This document shows positions 25,277 to 32,942 of a stretch of 39,465 bases of DNA, piece after piece. The position numbers were made by a program, and so were the translations under genes. The notes under the pieces are model-generated. The model saw nothing but the letters and a program-made list of their open reading frames with translations, had not been told where the DNA came from and ran no database searches. Each line of letters opens with the position of its first letter. Position 1 is the first letter of the stretch. Source of the DNA: Nocardia thailandica NBRC 100428 (lineage in GTDB: Bacteria; Actinomycetota; Actinomycetes; Mycobacteriales; Mycobacteriaceae); contig NZ_BAGK01000306.1 of assembly GCF_000308795.1 (NCBI RefSeq), forward strand, positions 1 to 39,465, read 5' to 3'.

Positions 25277-27037
25277 ATGGACCACACACTGGGCCGCCGC
25301 GCGCTGCTGCGCGGCGCGAGCGTCGGAGCGGCGGCGCTGGCGCTGACGTCGGGTGGCGGGCGCGCGGGTGGCGGGCCCGCGAGCCCGCTGGTCTTCCGTT
25401 CCCCCGCGCTGACACCGTTCGTGGACGAACTGCCCCGGCCGCCGGTCGTCTCGGGGCGGTCGCTCGAGCTGGTCGCGGCGTCGACCACCCACCGCTTCCA
25501 CCGCGACCTGCCGCCGTCGCCCGCCTTCGGCTACGCCGGCATGAGCTATCTGGGCCCGACCATCGAGCACCGCGCCGGCACGCCGCTGACGGTGACGCTC
25601 ACCAACGACCTGGGCCCCCACCCGTTCTCGGCCGACCTCGACGTCACCGTGCACGGCGTGCACGACGCCTACCGGCACGCGCCGCCGACGGTGCTGCACC
25701 TGCACGGCGGGGTCACCCCGCCCGCCGCCGACGGCCACCCCGAGCAGCTGGTGCACCCGGGCGGGCGGTCGGTGCACGACTATCCGTTCGGCCAGCACGC
25801 GGCCGGACTCTGGTACCACGATCACGCGATGGGCATCACCCGCGCGAACGTGTACGCGGGGCTGGCGGGCACGGTCCTGTTGCGCGACGCGTACGACACG
25901 GGCGCGGCGGACAACCCCGTCGGCCTGCCCGCGGGCGAGTACGAGGTGCCGCTGGTGCTGCAGGAGAAGATCTTCCGGCCCGACGGCCGTCAGAGCCTGC
26001 GCACCACGCCGGTGGTGCCCGAGGGTTCCTGGGAGGGCGGCGGGGTCGGCGACGTCGGGGTGGTCAACGGCAAGGTCTGGCCGCAACTGGACGTGGACCG
26101 GGGGCTGTACCGGTTCCGGGTCCTCAACGCCGCGTCCTACAGCGTCTGGAATCTGTTCCTCGGCAACCGGATGCGGTTCTGGGTCGTCGGCACCGATCAC
26201 GGGCTGCTCGACGCCCCGGTCCCGGTGACCGAATTCCTGCTGGCGCCCGGCGAGCGCGCCGACCTGCTTGTCGACTTCGCCGGCCTGGCGCCGGGGGAGA
26301 CCGTCGAGCTGCGCAACGACCTCGCGCCGCCGTTCCAGGCCGCGGTCCTGGGCGAGGTGGCGATGACGCTGTTCTGCCGGTTCCGCGTCCGCGACCGGGT
26401 CGGCTTCGCCGGGCCGGTGCCGGAGCGATTGCGCGGCGGGCCGGGACTGCCCGCCGCCCTTCCGGTCCCGGAGTCGCCGGTGGCGACCCGCACCGTGACG
26501 CTGAGCCAGCCCTACGAGGCGCGGATGCCGCCCTCGATCATGACGCTGAACAACCTGCGCTACGCCGACGACGACATCGAGACACCCCGCCAGGGCGCCG
26601 TCGAGGTGTGGAACATCGTCAACATCACCCCCGACCCGCATCCGGTGCACCTGCACCTGGTCACCTTCCGGGTGCTCGACCGCGCCCCGCTGCGCACCGT
26701 GGAGTACCAGCTCGCGCATCCGCAGCCGCCGGTCGGGACCCGCTGGGCGCCGGACCCGCGCGCGTTCCTGGCGGGCCCGCCGGTACCCGCCGCGGCCTGG
26801 GAGGCGGGGTGGAAGGACGTGGTGCGCGTCGACGGGGGCACGGTCACCCGGATCGTCGTCCGGTTCCCGACCGCGGGCGAGCTCGGGTTCGATCCGGACG
26901 CGCCGTTCCCCCGGGCGACGGCGGGCCACGAGCACGCGGCGCACGGCGCGGGGGAGCTACGCGGCTATGTCTGGCACTGCCACATCCTCGATCACGAGGA
27001 CCACGACATGATGCTGCGCCTGCGGTTCGTGCCGTGA
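25277..27037 (+). CDS. Multicopper oxidase with Tat signal
   Basis: A 586-residue multicopper oxidase (CotA/bilirubin oxidase/phenoxazinone synthase group) that couples oxidation of phenols, bilirubin-like compounds or metal ions to reduction of oxygen to water. A twin-arginine signal (GRRALLRGAS then AAALAL) implies export in folded form. Copper ligands are in place: HLHGG (H141, H143), WYHDHAMG (H181, H183), HPVHLHL (H455, H458, H460) and HCHILDHEDHDM (H567, C568, H569, H573, axial M578). The start ATG 25277 follows AGAAGGGGTGG. No copper chaperone or exporter adjoins it. A palindrome after the stop may terminate it. Confidence 0.92.
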   Translation: MDHTLGRRALLRGASVGAAALALTSGGGRAGGGPASPLVFRSPALTPFVDELPRPPVVSGRSLELVAASTTHRFHRDLPPSPAFGYAGMSYLGPTIEHRAGTPLTVTLTNDLGPHPFSADLDVTVHGVHDAYRHAPPTVLHLHGGVTPPAADGHPEQLVHPGGRSVHDYPFGQHAAGLWYHDHAMGITRANVYAGLAGTVLLRDAYDTGAADNPVGLPAGEYEVPLVLQEKIFRPDGRQSLRTTPVVPEGSWEGGGVGDVGVVNGKVWPQLDVDRGLYRFRVLNAASYSVWNLFLGNRMRFWVVGTDHGLLDAPVPVTEFLLAPGERADLLVDFAGLAPGETVELRNDLAPPFQAAVLGEVAMTLFCRFRVRDRVGFAGPVPERLRGGPGLPAALPVPESPVATRTVTLSQPYEARMPPSIMTLNNLRYADDDIETPRQGAVEVWNIVNITPDPHPVHLHLVTFRVLDRAPLRTVEYQLAHPQPPVGTRWAPDPRAFLAGPPVPAAAWEAGWKDVVRVDGGTVTRIVVRFPTAGELGFDPDAPFPRATAGHEHAAHGAGELRGYVWHCHILDHEDHDMMLRLRFVP

Positions 27038-27055
27038 ACGTCCCACCGGGCGGGC

Positions 27056-27077
27056 CGTGGGCCGCGCGCGGCCCACG
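27056..27077. terminator. Perfect 22-bp palindrome after the multicopper oxidase gene
   Basis: CGTGGGCCGCG (27056-27066) is followed directly by its reverse complement. The hairpin starts 18 bp past the stop, so a terminator is likely; no T-tract follows. Confidence 0.5.
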
Positions 27078-27129
27078 CGGCGTGAGAGCGTGAACGACCG
27101 GTACCCATCGATCGAGGAGGTCGCCGCGG

Positions 27130-27663
27130 ATGCGGGGCATCAACCACATCGTCCTGTTCGTCGCGGATCTGCCGCGCAGCGTCGCGTTCTACACCGAGGT
27201 GCTCGGATTCGAGCCGCTCGCCGAGGGTTTCCCCGGCGGCGCGTTCCTTCGCTGCGCGGGCTCGGCCAACGACCACGACCTCGGGCTCTTCCAGGCGCGG
27301 GGTCCCGCCGCGGGTCCGGCCGGCTCGGTGGGGCTGTACCACGTCGCGTGGGAGGTCGACACCCTCGCCGACCTGGCCGCGGTGGCCGAGCGGCTGGCGG
27401 GCGCGGACGCGCTCACGGGGGCGGGCGACCACGGTTCGACCAAGGCGGTGTACGCCCGCGACCCCGACGGCCTCGAGTTCGAGGTCTGCTGGCTCGTCCC
27501 CGACGAGCACGTGGTCGAGGCCTTGGCGCCGGGCACGTCGCTGACCGGGCCCCTCGACCTCGCCGCGGAGATCGCCCGCTACGGCGCCGACACTCCCGGC
27601 GGCCCGCGCACCGACCCGGCGGTGTGGGCACGGGTGGCCGCCCGGCGGGGTGGGACCTCCTGA
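27130..27663 (+). CDS. VOC-family metalloenzyme (glyoxalase/extradiol dioxygenase-like)
   Basis: A 177-residue vicinal-oxygen-chelate protein. It has one beta-alpha-beta-beta-beta pair with the metal ligands in place: H6 in INHIVLFV, H71 in LYHVAWE and E118 in LEFEVCW. DPDGLEFEV before the last ligand is typical of the catechol-2,3-dioxygenase-like group. An active dioxygenase, isomerase or lyase is possible. The ATG at 27130 has CGAGGAGG upstream. It precedes, by 97 bp, a tight operon of SnoaL-like, SDR and LLM genes and may belong to the same pathway, but that operon appears to have its own promoter. Confidence 0.88.
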   Translation: MRGINHIVLFVADLPRSVAFYTEVLGFEPLAEGFPGGAFLRCAGSANDHDLGLFQARGPAAGPAGSVGLYHVAWEVDTLADLAAVAERLAGADALTGAGDHGSTKAVYARDPDGLEFEVCWLVPDEHVVEALAPGTSLTGPLDLAAEIARYGADTPGGPRTDPAVWARVAARRGGTS

Positions 27664-27699
27664 TCGCCGAGATCGGTGTTCCACTGAGCGGGAGAAGTT

Positions 27700-27728
27700 T
27701 TTACACCGTCAGATCGGGCGTGGTTACT
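27700..27728 (+). promoter_or_regulatory. Candidate promoter of the SnoaL-SDR-LLM operon
   Basis: TTTACA (27700-27705), a 17-bp spacer and GTTACT (27723-27728) lie 32 bp before the ATG at 27761, in a locally AT-richer stretch. Confidence 0.45.
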
Positions 27729-27760
27729 GTCGGAGCCGAACCGAGCGAGACGAGGTGCCC

Positions 27761-28255
27761 ATGACAGAACCCACCGGGGACGACGCGACGCTGCTGCGGC
27801 GTGTCCAGGCGCTCGAGGACCGCTGGCAGATCCTCGAGCTGCTGGCCTCCTACGGACCCGCGGTCGACAGCGGATCGGCCGACACCGCCGCGCGGGTCTG
27901 GACCGAGGACGGCGTCTACGACGTGGACACCGGCGCGCTGCACGGCCGTGACGCGCTGCGCGCGATGGTGCGCGGTGACGCGCACCAGCACTTCATCGGC
28001 AACGGGTCCGCCCACCTGCTCGGCCTGCCCCACGTGGTCGTCGACGGCGACCGCGCGGTCGCCGTCGGGCACTCCCAGCTGGTGCTCAAGGAGCCGGGCA
28101 CGGCCGCCGAGTTCACCGTCGCCCGCATCACCGCCAACCGATGGGAGCTGGTGCGCACCGAGGCGGGCTGGAAGGTCGAGCGGCGGACCGCGCGGCTGCT
28201 CGACGGCAGGCCCGAGGCGCGTGCCCTGCTCGGCGGCGACGAAGCGCGGGGCTGA
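27761..28255 (+). CDS. SnoaL-like NTF2-fold protein
   Basis: A 164-residue NTF2-like protein of the SnoaL_4 type. The N-terminal helices hold EDRWQILELLASYGPAVDSG, then VWTEDGVYDVDTGALHGRDA, followed by GNGSAHLLGLPHVVVDGDRA and a strand with TANRWELVRTEAGWKVERR. The WELVRTEAGWKVERR ending is typical of aromatic-dioxygenase-beta/ketosteroid-isomerase-like members. It may isomerise or dehydrate a small ring compound; the catalytic residues cannot be assigned by eye. The ATG at 27761 has CGAGGTG upstream. It is the first gene of a three-gene run; the next gene starts three bases after its stop. Confidence 0.85.
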   Translation: MTEPTGDDATLLRRVQALEDRWQILELLASYGPAVDSGSADTAARVWTEDGVYDVDTGALHGRDALRAMVRGDAHQHFIGNGSAHLLGLPHVVVDGDRAVAVGHSQLVLKEPGTAAEFTVARITANRWELVRTEAGWKVERRTARLLDGRPEARALLGGDEARG

Positions 28256-28258
28256 GCC

Positions 28259-29065
28259 GTGGACGTCGCGAAATACGGTCCGTGGGCGGTGATCGCGGGC
28301 GGGTCCGAGGGCGTCGGCGCGGAATTCGCCCGGCAGCTGGCCGAGCGCGGGTTCGACCTGGTGTTGCTGGCCCGCACGGAAGAACCGCTGGCGGCCACCG
28401 CCGCGGCCTGCCGGGCGCACGGGGTCACGGTGCGCACGCTCGCGGTCGACCTGCTCGCCCCCGACGCGGTCGCGCGCATCGCCGAGATCACCGACGGGCT
28501 CACCGTCGGCCTGCTCATCTACAACGCGGGGGCCAACACCTATCGCCACGAGTTCGTCACCGGGGAGTTCGACCGCTTCCGGGACGTCATCGACCTCAAC
28601 GTCACCGTGCCGCTGCGACTGGTTCAGCACTTCGGCGCGCCCATGCGCGCGCGCCGTCGCGGCGGCATCGTGCTGGTCGGCTCGCTCAGCGGGTATCTCG
28701 GCGCCGCCCGGATCGGGGTCTACGCCGCGGCCAAGGCGTTCGCGCGGACCTTCGCCGAGGGGCTGTGGCTGGAGATGCGCGACCACGACGTGGACGTGCT
28801 GGAACTGGTGCTCGGGGTCACGCGCACCCCGGCCATGGAGCGGGCCGGGTTGACGCTGGACGCGCCCGGGATGCGGGTCTCCGACCCGCGCGACGTCGCG
28901 GCGCAGGGCCTGGCGAGCCTGGCCGACGGCCCGGTCGTCGTCGTCCGCGAGTTCGCCGCCGCGGCCGAGCGTGCCTGTGGCCCCGACCGTTCCGCGCTGC
29001 TGCTCGGCGCCCGCGCGGGCGCGCGCCGGTTGCTCGGCCCGCCGGACCCCGGGGACACCCCGTGA
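28259..29065 (+). CDS. Short-chain dehydrogenase/reductase
   Basis: A 268-residue classical SDR that oxidises or reduces a secondary alcohol or ketone with NAD(P)(H). It has the Rossmann motif AGGSEGVGAEFARQLAERG near residue 13, YNAGA (variant of NNAG), a catalytic serine in VGSLSG, and Y155/K159 in YAAAK. The start is GTG 28259, three bases after the previous stop. Its TGA overlaps the next ATG by one base, so the three genes are translationally coupled. The N-terminal MDVAKYGPWAVIAGG pattern is like SDRs found in mycobacterial lipid and steroid loci. Confidence 0.9.
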   Translation: MDVAKYGPWAVIAGGSEGVGAEFARQLAERGFDLVLLARTEEPLAATAAACRAHGVTVRTLAVDLLAPDAVARIAEITDGLTVGLLIYNAGANTYRHEFVTGEFDRFRDVIDLNVTVPLRLVQHFGAPMRARRRGGIVLVGSLSGYLGAARIGVYAAAKAFARTFAEGLWLEMRDHDVDVLELVLGVTRTPAMERAGLTLDAPGMRVSDPRDVAAQGLASLADGPVVVVREFAAAAERACGPDRSALLLGARAGARRLLGPPDPGDTP

Positions 29066-29928
29066 TGCGGATCGGCATCGACACCCCGATCGTCACCCGC
29101 GTGCCCGGCGCGCACAGCGCGTGGGAGGAGACCGCGGGCATCGCCGAGCTGGCCCGCGTCGCCGTCGCCGCGGACCGGCTCGGCTTCCACCACCTGACCT
29201 GCAGCGAACACGTCGCCGTTCCCGCCGACGCCGCCGAGGTCCGCGGTGCCACGTACTGGGACCCCCTCGCGACGCTGGGATACCTGGCCGCGCGTACCGA
29301 ACGGATCCGCCTGGCCACCAAGGTGCTGGTGCTCGGCTATCACCACCCGCTCGCGATCGCCAAACGCTACGGCACCCTCGACACGGTCAGCGGCGGTCGG
29401 CTGATCCTCGGCCTCGGTGTGGGATCGCTGCGCGAGGAATTCGCGCTGCTCGACGCCGCGTTCGCGGACCGGGGCGCCCGCGCCGACGACGCCCTGCGCG
29501 CCCTGCGCGCGGCGCTGTCGGAGCGGAAACCGCACTACGAGGGCGCCTTCCACCGGTTCTCCGGCATGATCGTCGACCCCCACGCGGCGCAGGGCCGCGT
29601 CCCGCTGTGGATCGGTGGCCGCACCGCGCGCTCGCTGCGCCGGGCGTGCGAGCTCGCCGACGGGTGGACCCCGTTCGGCCTGGCACCCGAGGCCGTCGCG
29701 GCCATGCTGGCCCGTCACGACCTGCCCGCCGGTTTCGAGGTCGCCCTCTCGACCGGACCGCTCGACCCGCTCGGCGACCGCGCGGGCACGCGGGCGCGAC
29801 TCGAGGGGCTGGCGCGGGCGGGGGCCACGGTGGCGGGCGTCGCGCTGGCGGCCTCCTCGGCCGGACACTACTGCGATCAGCTCGCCGCCCTGGCCGACCT
29901 CGCCGCGGACGGCGGCCTGTTCGGCTGA
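29065..29928 (+). CDS. LLM-class F420-dependent oxidoreductase
   Basis: A 287-residue luciferase-like TIM-barrel oxidoreductase. Family signs are FHHLTCSEHVAVPAD, then TYWDPLATLGYLAARTERIR, LATKVLVLGYHHPLAIAKRY, and GGRLILGLGVGSLREEF, followed by RVPLWIGGRTARSLRRA. This profile (TIGR03619-like) points to coenzyme F420 rather than FMN. The reaction is unknown. The ATG at 29065 overlaps the SDR stop by one base; GTG 29062 is a close alternative. Its stop is six bases from the stop of a convergent TetR gene. Confidence 0.9.
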   Translation: MRIGIDTPIVTRVPGAHSAWEETAGIAELARVAVAADRLGFHHLTCSEHVAVPADAAEVRGATYWDPLATLGYLAARTERIRLATKVLVLGYHHPLAIAKRYGTLDTVSGGRLILGLGVGSLREEFALLDAAFADRGARADDALRALRAALSERKPHYEGAFHRFSGMIVDPHAAQGRVPLWIGGRTARSLRRACELADGWTPFGLAPEAVAAMLARHDLPAGFEVALSTGPLDPLGDRAGTRARLEGLARAGATVAGVALAASSAGHYCDQLAALADLAADGGLFG

Positions 29929-29934
29929 GCGCGG

Positions 29935-30540
29935 TCAGTCCGTGGCCGTCGCCGGGGTCACCACGTCCATCCAGCGCAGCATCCGGTCGACCGAGTCGGC
30001 GCAGTCGCCGTGCGCGCCGGACTCGGCCCACTCGACCAGGGCGGCGAACGTCGCGCCCTGATACGCGGTGGCCAGCGCGCGGCAGATGGCCGCGGGCGCG
30101 TCCGGCAGCCGCTGGGCGAAATAGCCCGCGAGCGTGTCGATCCAGGGCCGGTAGACCTGCGGCGCGGTCGCCGCGAGCTCGGGCTCGGAGGAGATCAGCC
30201 GCAGCCAGTCCGGGGCCAGCTCGTGGATGCGGGGGTCGTGGGAGACCGACTCGACGATCGCGGCCCGCACGACCACCGCCACCGGCTCGTCGCCGGCGGC
30301 GCGCGTGAGCACCTCCCGTAACCGGTCCGTGGCGGGCGCGACCCCGAGCCAGGCGATGTCGGCCCGGGAGGAGAAGTGCCGCAACAGGGTTCGGGTGCTG
30401 ACGCCGGTGGCCTCGGCCAGTTCGCTCCAGCCCGTGCCCGCGAACCCGCGTTCGGACCACAGGCGCAGCGCGCCGGTGGCGACCGCGCGGGTGTCCAGGA
30501 CGGAGGGGCGGCCGGGGCGGCGGGGTACGGGCCGGGTCAC
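29935..30540 (-). CDS. TetR family regulator
   Basis: A 201-residue TetR protein, N-terminal domain with GRPSVLDTRAVATGALRLWS and the helix-turn-helix ELAEATGVSTRTLLRHFSSR. The body ends with LVEWAESGAHGDCADSVDRM, as in actinobacterial TetR proteins with the TetR_C_17-like tail. It starts at GTG 30540. No ribosome site is seen, but TTGGCT on the minus strand (30552-30547) ends six bases before it. That -10 lies in an inverted repeat shared with the divergent SDR gene, so it probably controls itself and that SDR. Confidence 0.88.
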   Translation of the reverse strand: MTRPVPRRPGRPSVLDTRAVATGALRLWSERGFAGTGWSELAEATGVSTRTLLRHFSSRADIAWLGVAPATDRLREVLTRAAGDEPVAVVVRAAIVESVSHDPRIHELAPDWLRLISSEPELAATAPQVYRPWIDTLAGYFAQRLPDAPAAICRALATAYQGATFAALVEWAESGAHGDCADSVDRMLRWMDVVTPATATD

Positions 30541-30547
30541 CGCGAAA

Positions 30548-30563
30548 GCCAAACAGTTTTGGC
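30548..30563. promoter_or_regulatory. Operator-like inverted repeat GCCAAA-CAGT-TTTGGC
   Basis: GCCAAA (30548-30553) and TTTGGC (30558-30563) flank CAGT between the divergent TetR and SDR genes. It covers the likely -10 of the TetR gene. Confidence 0.6.
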
Positions 30564-30620
30564 GAAGTGTGTCAATATTGCGCGGAGTCGATCGACGGGC
30601 AGTGGAGAGCGGGCGAGACA

Positions 30621-31481
30621 GTGGGTGTGTACGTCGTGACCGGAGCGGCGTCCGGGATGGGCCGGGCCGTGGTCGGCAAGCTGCGCGCCGCCGGGCACAC
30701 GGTGGTCGGCGTCGACCTGCGCGACGCCGAGGTCGTGGCGGATCTGTCCACGCCCGGGGGCCGGAGCGCGGCGGTGGCCGGGGTCCTCGCGGTGTCGGGC
30801 GGGCGCCTCGACGGCGCGGTGCTCGCCGCCGGAGTCGGCCCGACTCCCGGCGCGGGGCAGGCGCGGCTGATCCTCGAGGTGAACTATCGCGGCGTGGTCG
30901 AGCTGCTCGAGGGCTGGCGCGCGGCCCTGGCCGCGGCGCACGAGGCCAAGGTCGTCGTCTTCGGCAGCAACTCCGCGACCACCACCCCGGCGATCCCCGC
31001 GCGCGCCGTGCGGGCGCTGCTGGCGGACCGGCCCGACCGGGCACTGCGGGCGCTGCGGCTGTTCGGGCGCAACGCGCCCTCGATCGCCTACGGCACGTCC
31101 AAGATCGCGGTGACCCGCTGGGCGCGGCGGCGGGCGGTGAGCGCCGACTGGGCCGGGGCGGGCATCCGGCTCAACGTCCTCGCTCCCGGCGCCGTGCTGA
31201 CGCCGCTGCTCGAGAAGCAGCTCGCGACGCCGGCCGAGGCCCGGCTGATCCGCCGCTTCCCGGTGCCGATCGGCGGGTTCGGCGATCCCGGGCACCTCGC
31301 GGACTGGGCGGTGTTCATGCTCTCGGACTCGGCCCGATTCCTCTGCGGCAGCGTGGTCTTCGTCGACGGGGGCAGCGACGCCTTGTTCCGGGCCGACGAC
31401 TGGCCGCGCAAGGTCCCGTGGCGCGCGCTGCCGGGCTATCTGCGCCGGTTCCGTGGTTCCGGCACGGGCGGTGCGGCGTGA
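30621..31481 (+). CDS. SDR, 3-alpha-hydroxysteroid dehydrogenase/carbonyl reductase-like
   Basis: A 286-residue SDR. It has the cofactor motif VVTGAASGMGRAVVGKLRAA at the N-terminus, VDLRDAEVVADLSTP (typical of the 3-alpha-HSD/carbonyl reductase group, where NAD specificity is set by D in VDLR), and catalytic Y157/K161 in IAYGTSKIAVTRWARR. An insertion of about 30 residues precedes the tyrosine, also as in 3-alpha-HSD. LNVLAPGAVLTPLLEKQL and VVFVDGGSDALFR close the fold. The GTG at 30621 has only a weak GAGACA upstream. It is divergent from a TetR gene. Steroid or other ketone substrates are possible, not shown. Confidence 0.88.
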   Translation: MGVYVVTGAASGMGRAVVGKLRAAGHTVVGVDLRDAEVVADLSTPGGRSAAVAGVLAVSGGRLDGAVLAAGVGPTPGAGQARLILEVNYRGVVELLEGWRAALAAAHEAKVVVFGSNSATTTPAIPARAVRALLADRPDRALRALRLFGRNAPSIAYGTSKIAVTRWARRRAVSADWAGAGIRLNVLAPGAVLTPLLEKQLATPAEARLIRRFPVPIGGFGDPGHLADWAVFMLSDSARFLCGSVVFVDGGSDALFRADDWPRKVPWRALPGYLRRFRGSGTGGAA

Positions 31482-31490
31482 CCGGGCCGA

Positions 31491-31940
31491 TCAGCCGGCC
31501 GGGTTCAGGGTGTTGGCGTTGATGCGGCCCAGGATCGCCACGGCCCGGGTGAGCACCGTGATGTCCTCGGTGGAGAACTCGCACAACCGCTCGGTCAGCC
31601 AGGTCTCGCGCGCGTCGGATTCCTCCGCGACCGCGGCGCGGCCCGCCTCGGTGATGTCCACGATGCTCTGGCGGCCGTCGGTGGGATGCGGGCGCCGGGC
31701 GACCAGCTCCATGGCGGTGAGCGAACCGACCACCCGCGTCATCGACGGCGGCTGCACCCGTTCCCGGCCCGCCAGGCGGCCCAGCGTCATCGCGCCCTCG
31801 CGCGCCAGCGTCGTCAGCGCCGACACCTCCGGTAAGGACAGGCGCTGTTCGGTTCGCCTGCCCCGCAGGTGGCGCGAGAGCCGGACCGCGGTCAGGGCGA
31901 GCTCGCCGGCGAGCGCGGGGACGTTCGAGGATGCAGTCAT
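31491..31940 (-). CDS. MarR family regulator
   Basis: A 149-residue MarR winged-helix repressor. It contains LSLPEVSALTTLAREGAMTL, the recognition region VQPPSMTRVVGSLTAMELVA, and the wing RRPHPTDGRQSIVDITEAGR, followed by a C-terminal dimer helix. Start ATG 31940 is set by a palindrome TCATAGCTATGA that overlaps the start codon and by a -10-like TAAAGT (minus, 31954-31949) eight bases upstream. It is divergent from the HSD10-like SDR gene, and probably represses both itself and that gene. Confidence 0.9.
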   Translation of the reverse strand: MTASSNVPALAGELALTAVRLSRHLRGRRTEQRLSLPEVSALTTLAREGAMTLGRLAGRERVQPPSMTRVVGSLTAMELVARRPHPTDGRQSIVDITEAGRAAVAEESDARETWLTERLCEFSTEDITVLTRAVAILGRINANTLNPAG

Positions 31941-31948
31941 AGCTATGA
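31937..31948. promoter_or_regulatory. 12-bp palindrome over the MarR start codon
   Basis: TCATAGCTATGA is perfectly symmetric, includes the MarR ATG (minus strand), and lies next to a -10-like TAAAGT. It is a likely MarR operator giving self-control. Confidence 0.5.
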
Positions 31949-32038
31949 ACTTTACGAACAGAACGGCCGCAGGGTCACACATCGGCTTGCCGACTCGTCG
32001 GCGGAACACTGTCACGTCACGAAACAGGAGATAACAGA

Positions 32039-32800
32039 ATGGATTTCGTCAACTCGTCCGCGCTGGTCACCGGCGGCGCCTCGGGCCTCGGCCTGGCGAC
32101 CGTGCGGGAACTGCACGCCAAGGGCGCCAAGGTCGTCATCGTGGACCTGCCCTCGTCCAACGGCGCGGCCATCGCGAAGGAGCTGGGTGACGGCGCCGCG
32201 TTCGCGCCCGCGGACGTGACCGACGAGGCCGCGGTGTCGGCCGCCCTCGACGTGGCCGAGTCGCTGGCCCCGCTGCGCATCGTGGTGAACTGCGCGGGCA
32301 TCGGCAACGCGATCAAGACGGTCGGCAAGAAGGGCGCGTTCCCGCTGGCCGACTTCACCAAGATCATCAATGTGAACCTGGTCGGCACGTTCAACGTCAT
32401 CCGGCTCGCCGCCGAGCGCATCGCGGCCACCGAACCGGTCGGCGAGGAGCGCGGCGTCATCGTCAACACCGCCTCGGTCGCCGCCTTCGACGGCCAGATC
32501 GGCCAGGCCGCCTACTCCGCGTCCAAGGGCGGCATCGTCGGCATGACCCTGCCGATCGCGCGCGACCTGGCGAGCCTGAAGATCCGCGTCGTCACCATCG
32601 CGCCCGGCCTGTTCCGGACCCCGCTGTTCGAGACCCTGCCGGAGGAGGCCCTGCAGTCCCTCGGCGCGCAGGTGCCGCACCCGTCGCGCCTGGGGCAGCC
32701 CGCCGAGTACGCCGCCCTGGCCCGCCACATCGTGGAGAACCCGATGATCAACGGCGAGACCATCCGTCTCGACGGCGCCATCCGCATGGCGCCGCGCTGA
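32039..32800 (+). CDS. SDR, HSD10-type 3-hydroxyacyl-CoA dehydrogenase
   Basis: A 253-residue SDR very like the human HSD17B10/actinobacterial 3-hydroxy-2-methylbutyryl-CoA dehydrogenase group. It oxidises 3-hydroxyacyl-CoA (isoleucine or fatty acid breakdown) with NAD. The Rossmann motif is LVTGGASGLGLATVRELHAK; the NAD-type acid is in VIVDLP. Then come VVNCAGI, IVNTASVAAFDGQIGQAAYS with catalytic Y159/K163 (YSASK), and RVVTIAPGLFRTPL. A clear ACAGGAG ribosome site precedes ATG 32039. It is divergent from a MarR gene and is followed by two strong hairpins, so it is probably a one-gene transcript. Confidence 0.92.
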   Translation: MDFVNSSALVTGGASGLGLATVRELHAKGAKVVIVDLPSSNGAAIAKELGDGAAFAPADVTDEAAVSAALDVAESLAPLRIVVNCAGIGNAIKTVGKKGAFPLADFTKIINVNLVGTFNVIRLAAERIAATEPVGEERGVIVNTASVAAFDGQIGQAAYSASKGGIVGMTLPIARDLASLKIRVVTIAPGLFRTPLFETLPEEALQSLGAQVPHPSRLGQPAEYAALARHIVENPMINGETIRLDGAIRMAPR

Positions 32801-32816
32801 TCCCGCGGTGTCGGAG

Positions 32817-32849
32817 GCATCCGGCCGGGCGCGCATCCCGGCCGGATGC
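32817..32849 (+). terminator. Strong hairpin after HSD10-like SDR (first of two)
   Basis: GCATCCGGCCGGG (32817-32829) pairs perfectly with CCCGGCCGGATGC (32837-32849) around a 7-base loop, 16 bp after the stop. There is no T-tract. Confidence 0.75.
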
Positions 32850-32854
32850 GGGCC

Positions 32855-32878
32855 CGCGGGCGCGGGATCGCGCCCGCG
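32855..32878 (+). terminator. Second tandem hairpin after HSD10-like SDR
   Basis: CGCGGGCGCG (32855-32864) pairs perfectly with CGCGCCCGCG (32869-32878) around a GGAT loop, five bases after the first hairpin. Confidence 0.65.
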
Positions 32879-32930
32879 AGCATCCGGGACCCGATCATCC
32901 CGCCGCGCTGCGCATGTCGGCGCCGGTTCC

Positions 32931-32936
32931 TAGAAT
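32931..32936 (+). promoter_or_regulatory. Putative -10 of SUKH-like gene (leaderless)
   Basis: TAGAAT ends six bases before the GTG at 32943, and no ribosome site is present; this fits a leaderless transcript. Confidence 0.5.
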
Positions 32937-32942
32937 CCCCGC

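Noticed and set aside
23771..26944. A 1057-residue minus-strand open frame over the MCE and multicopper oxidase genes
   Set aside because: Antisense of two clear genes; no motifs.
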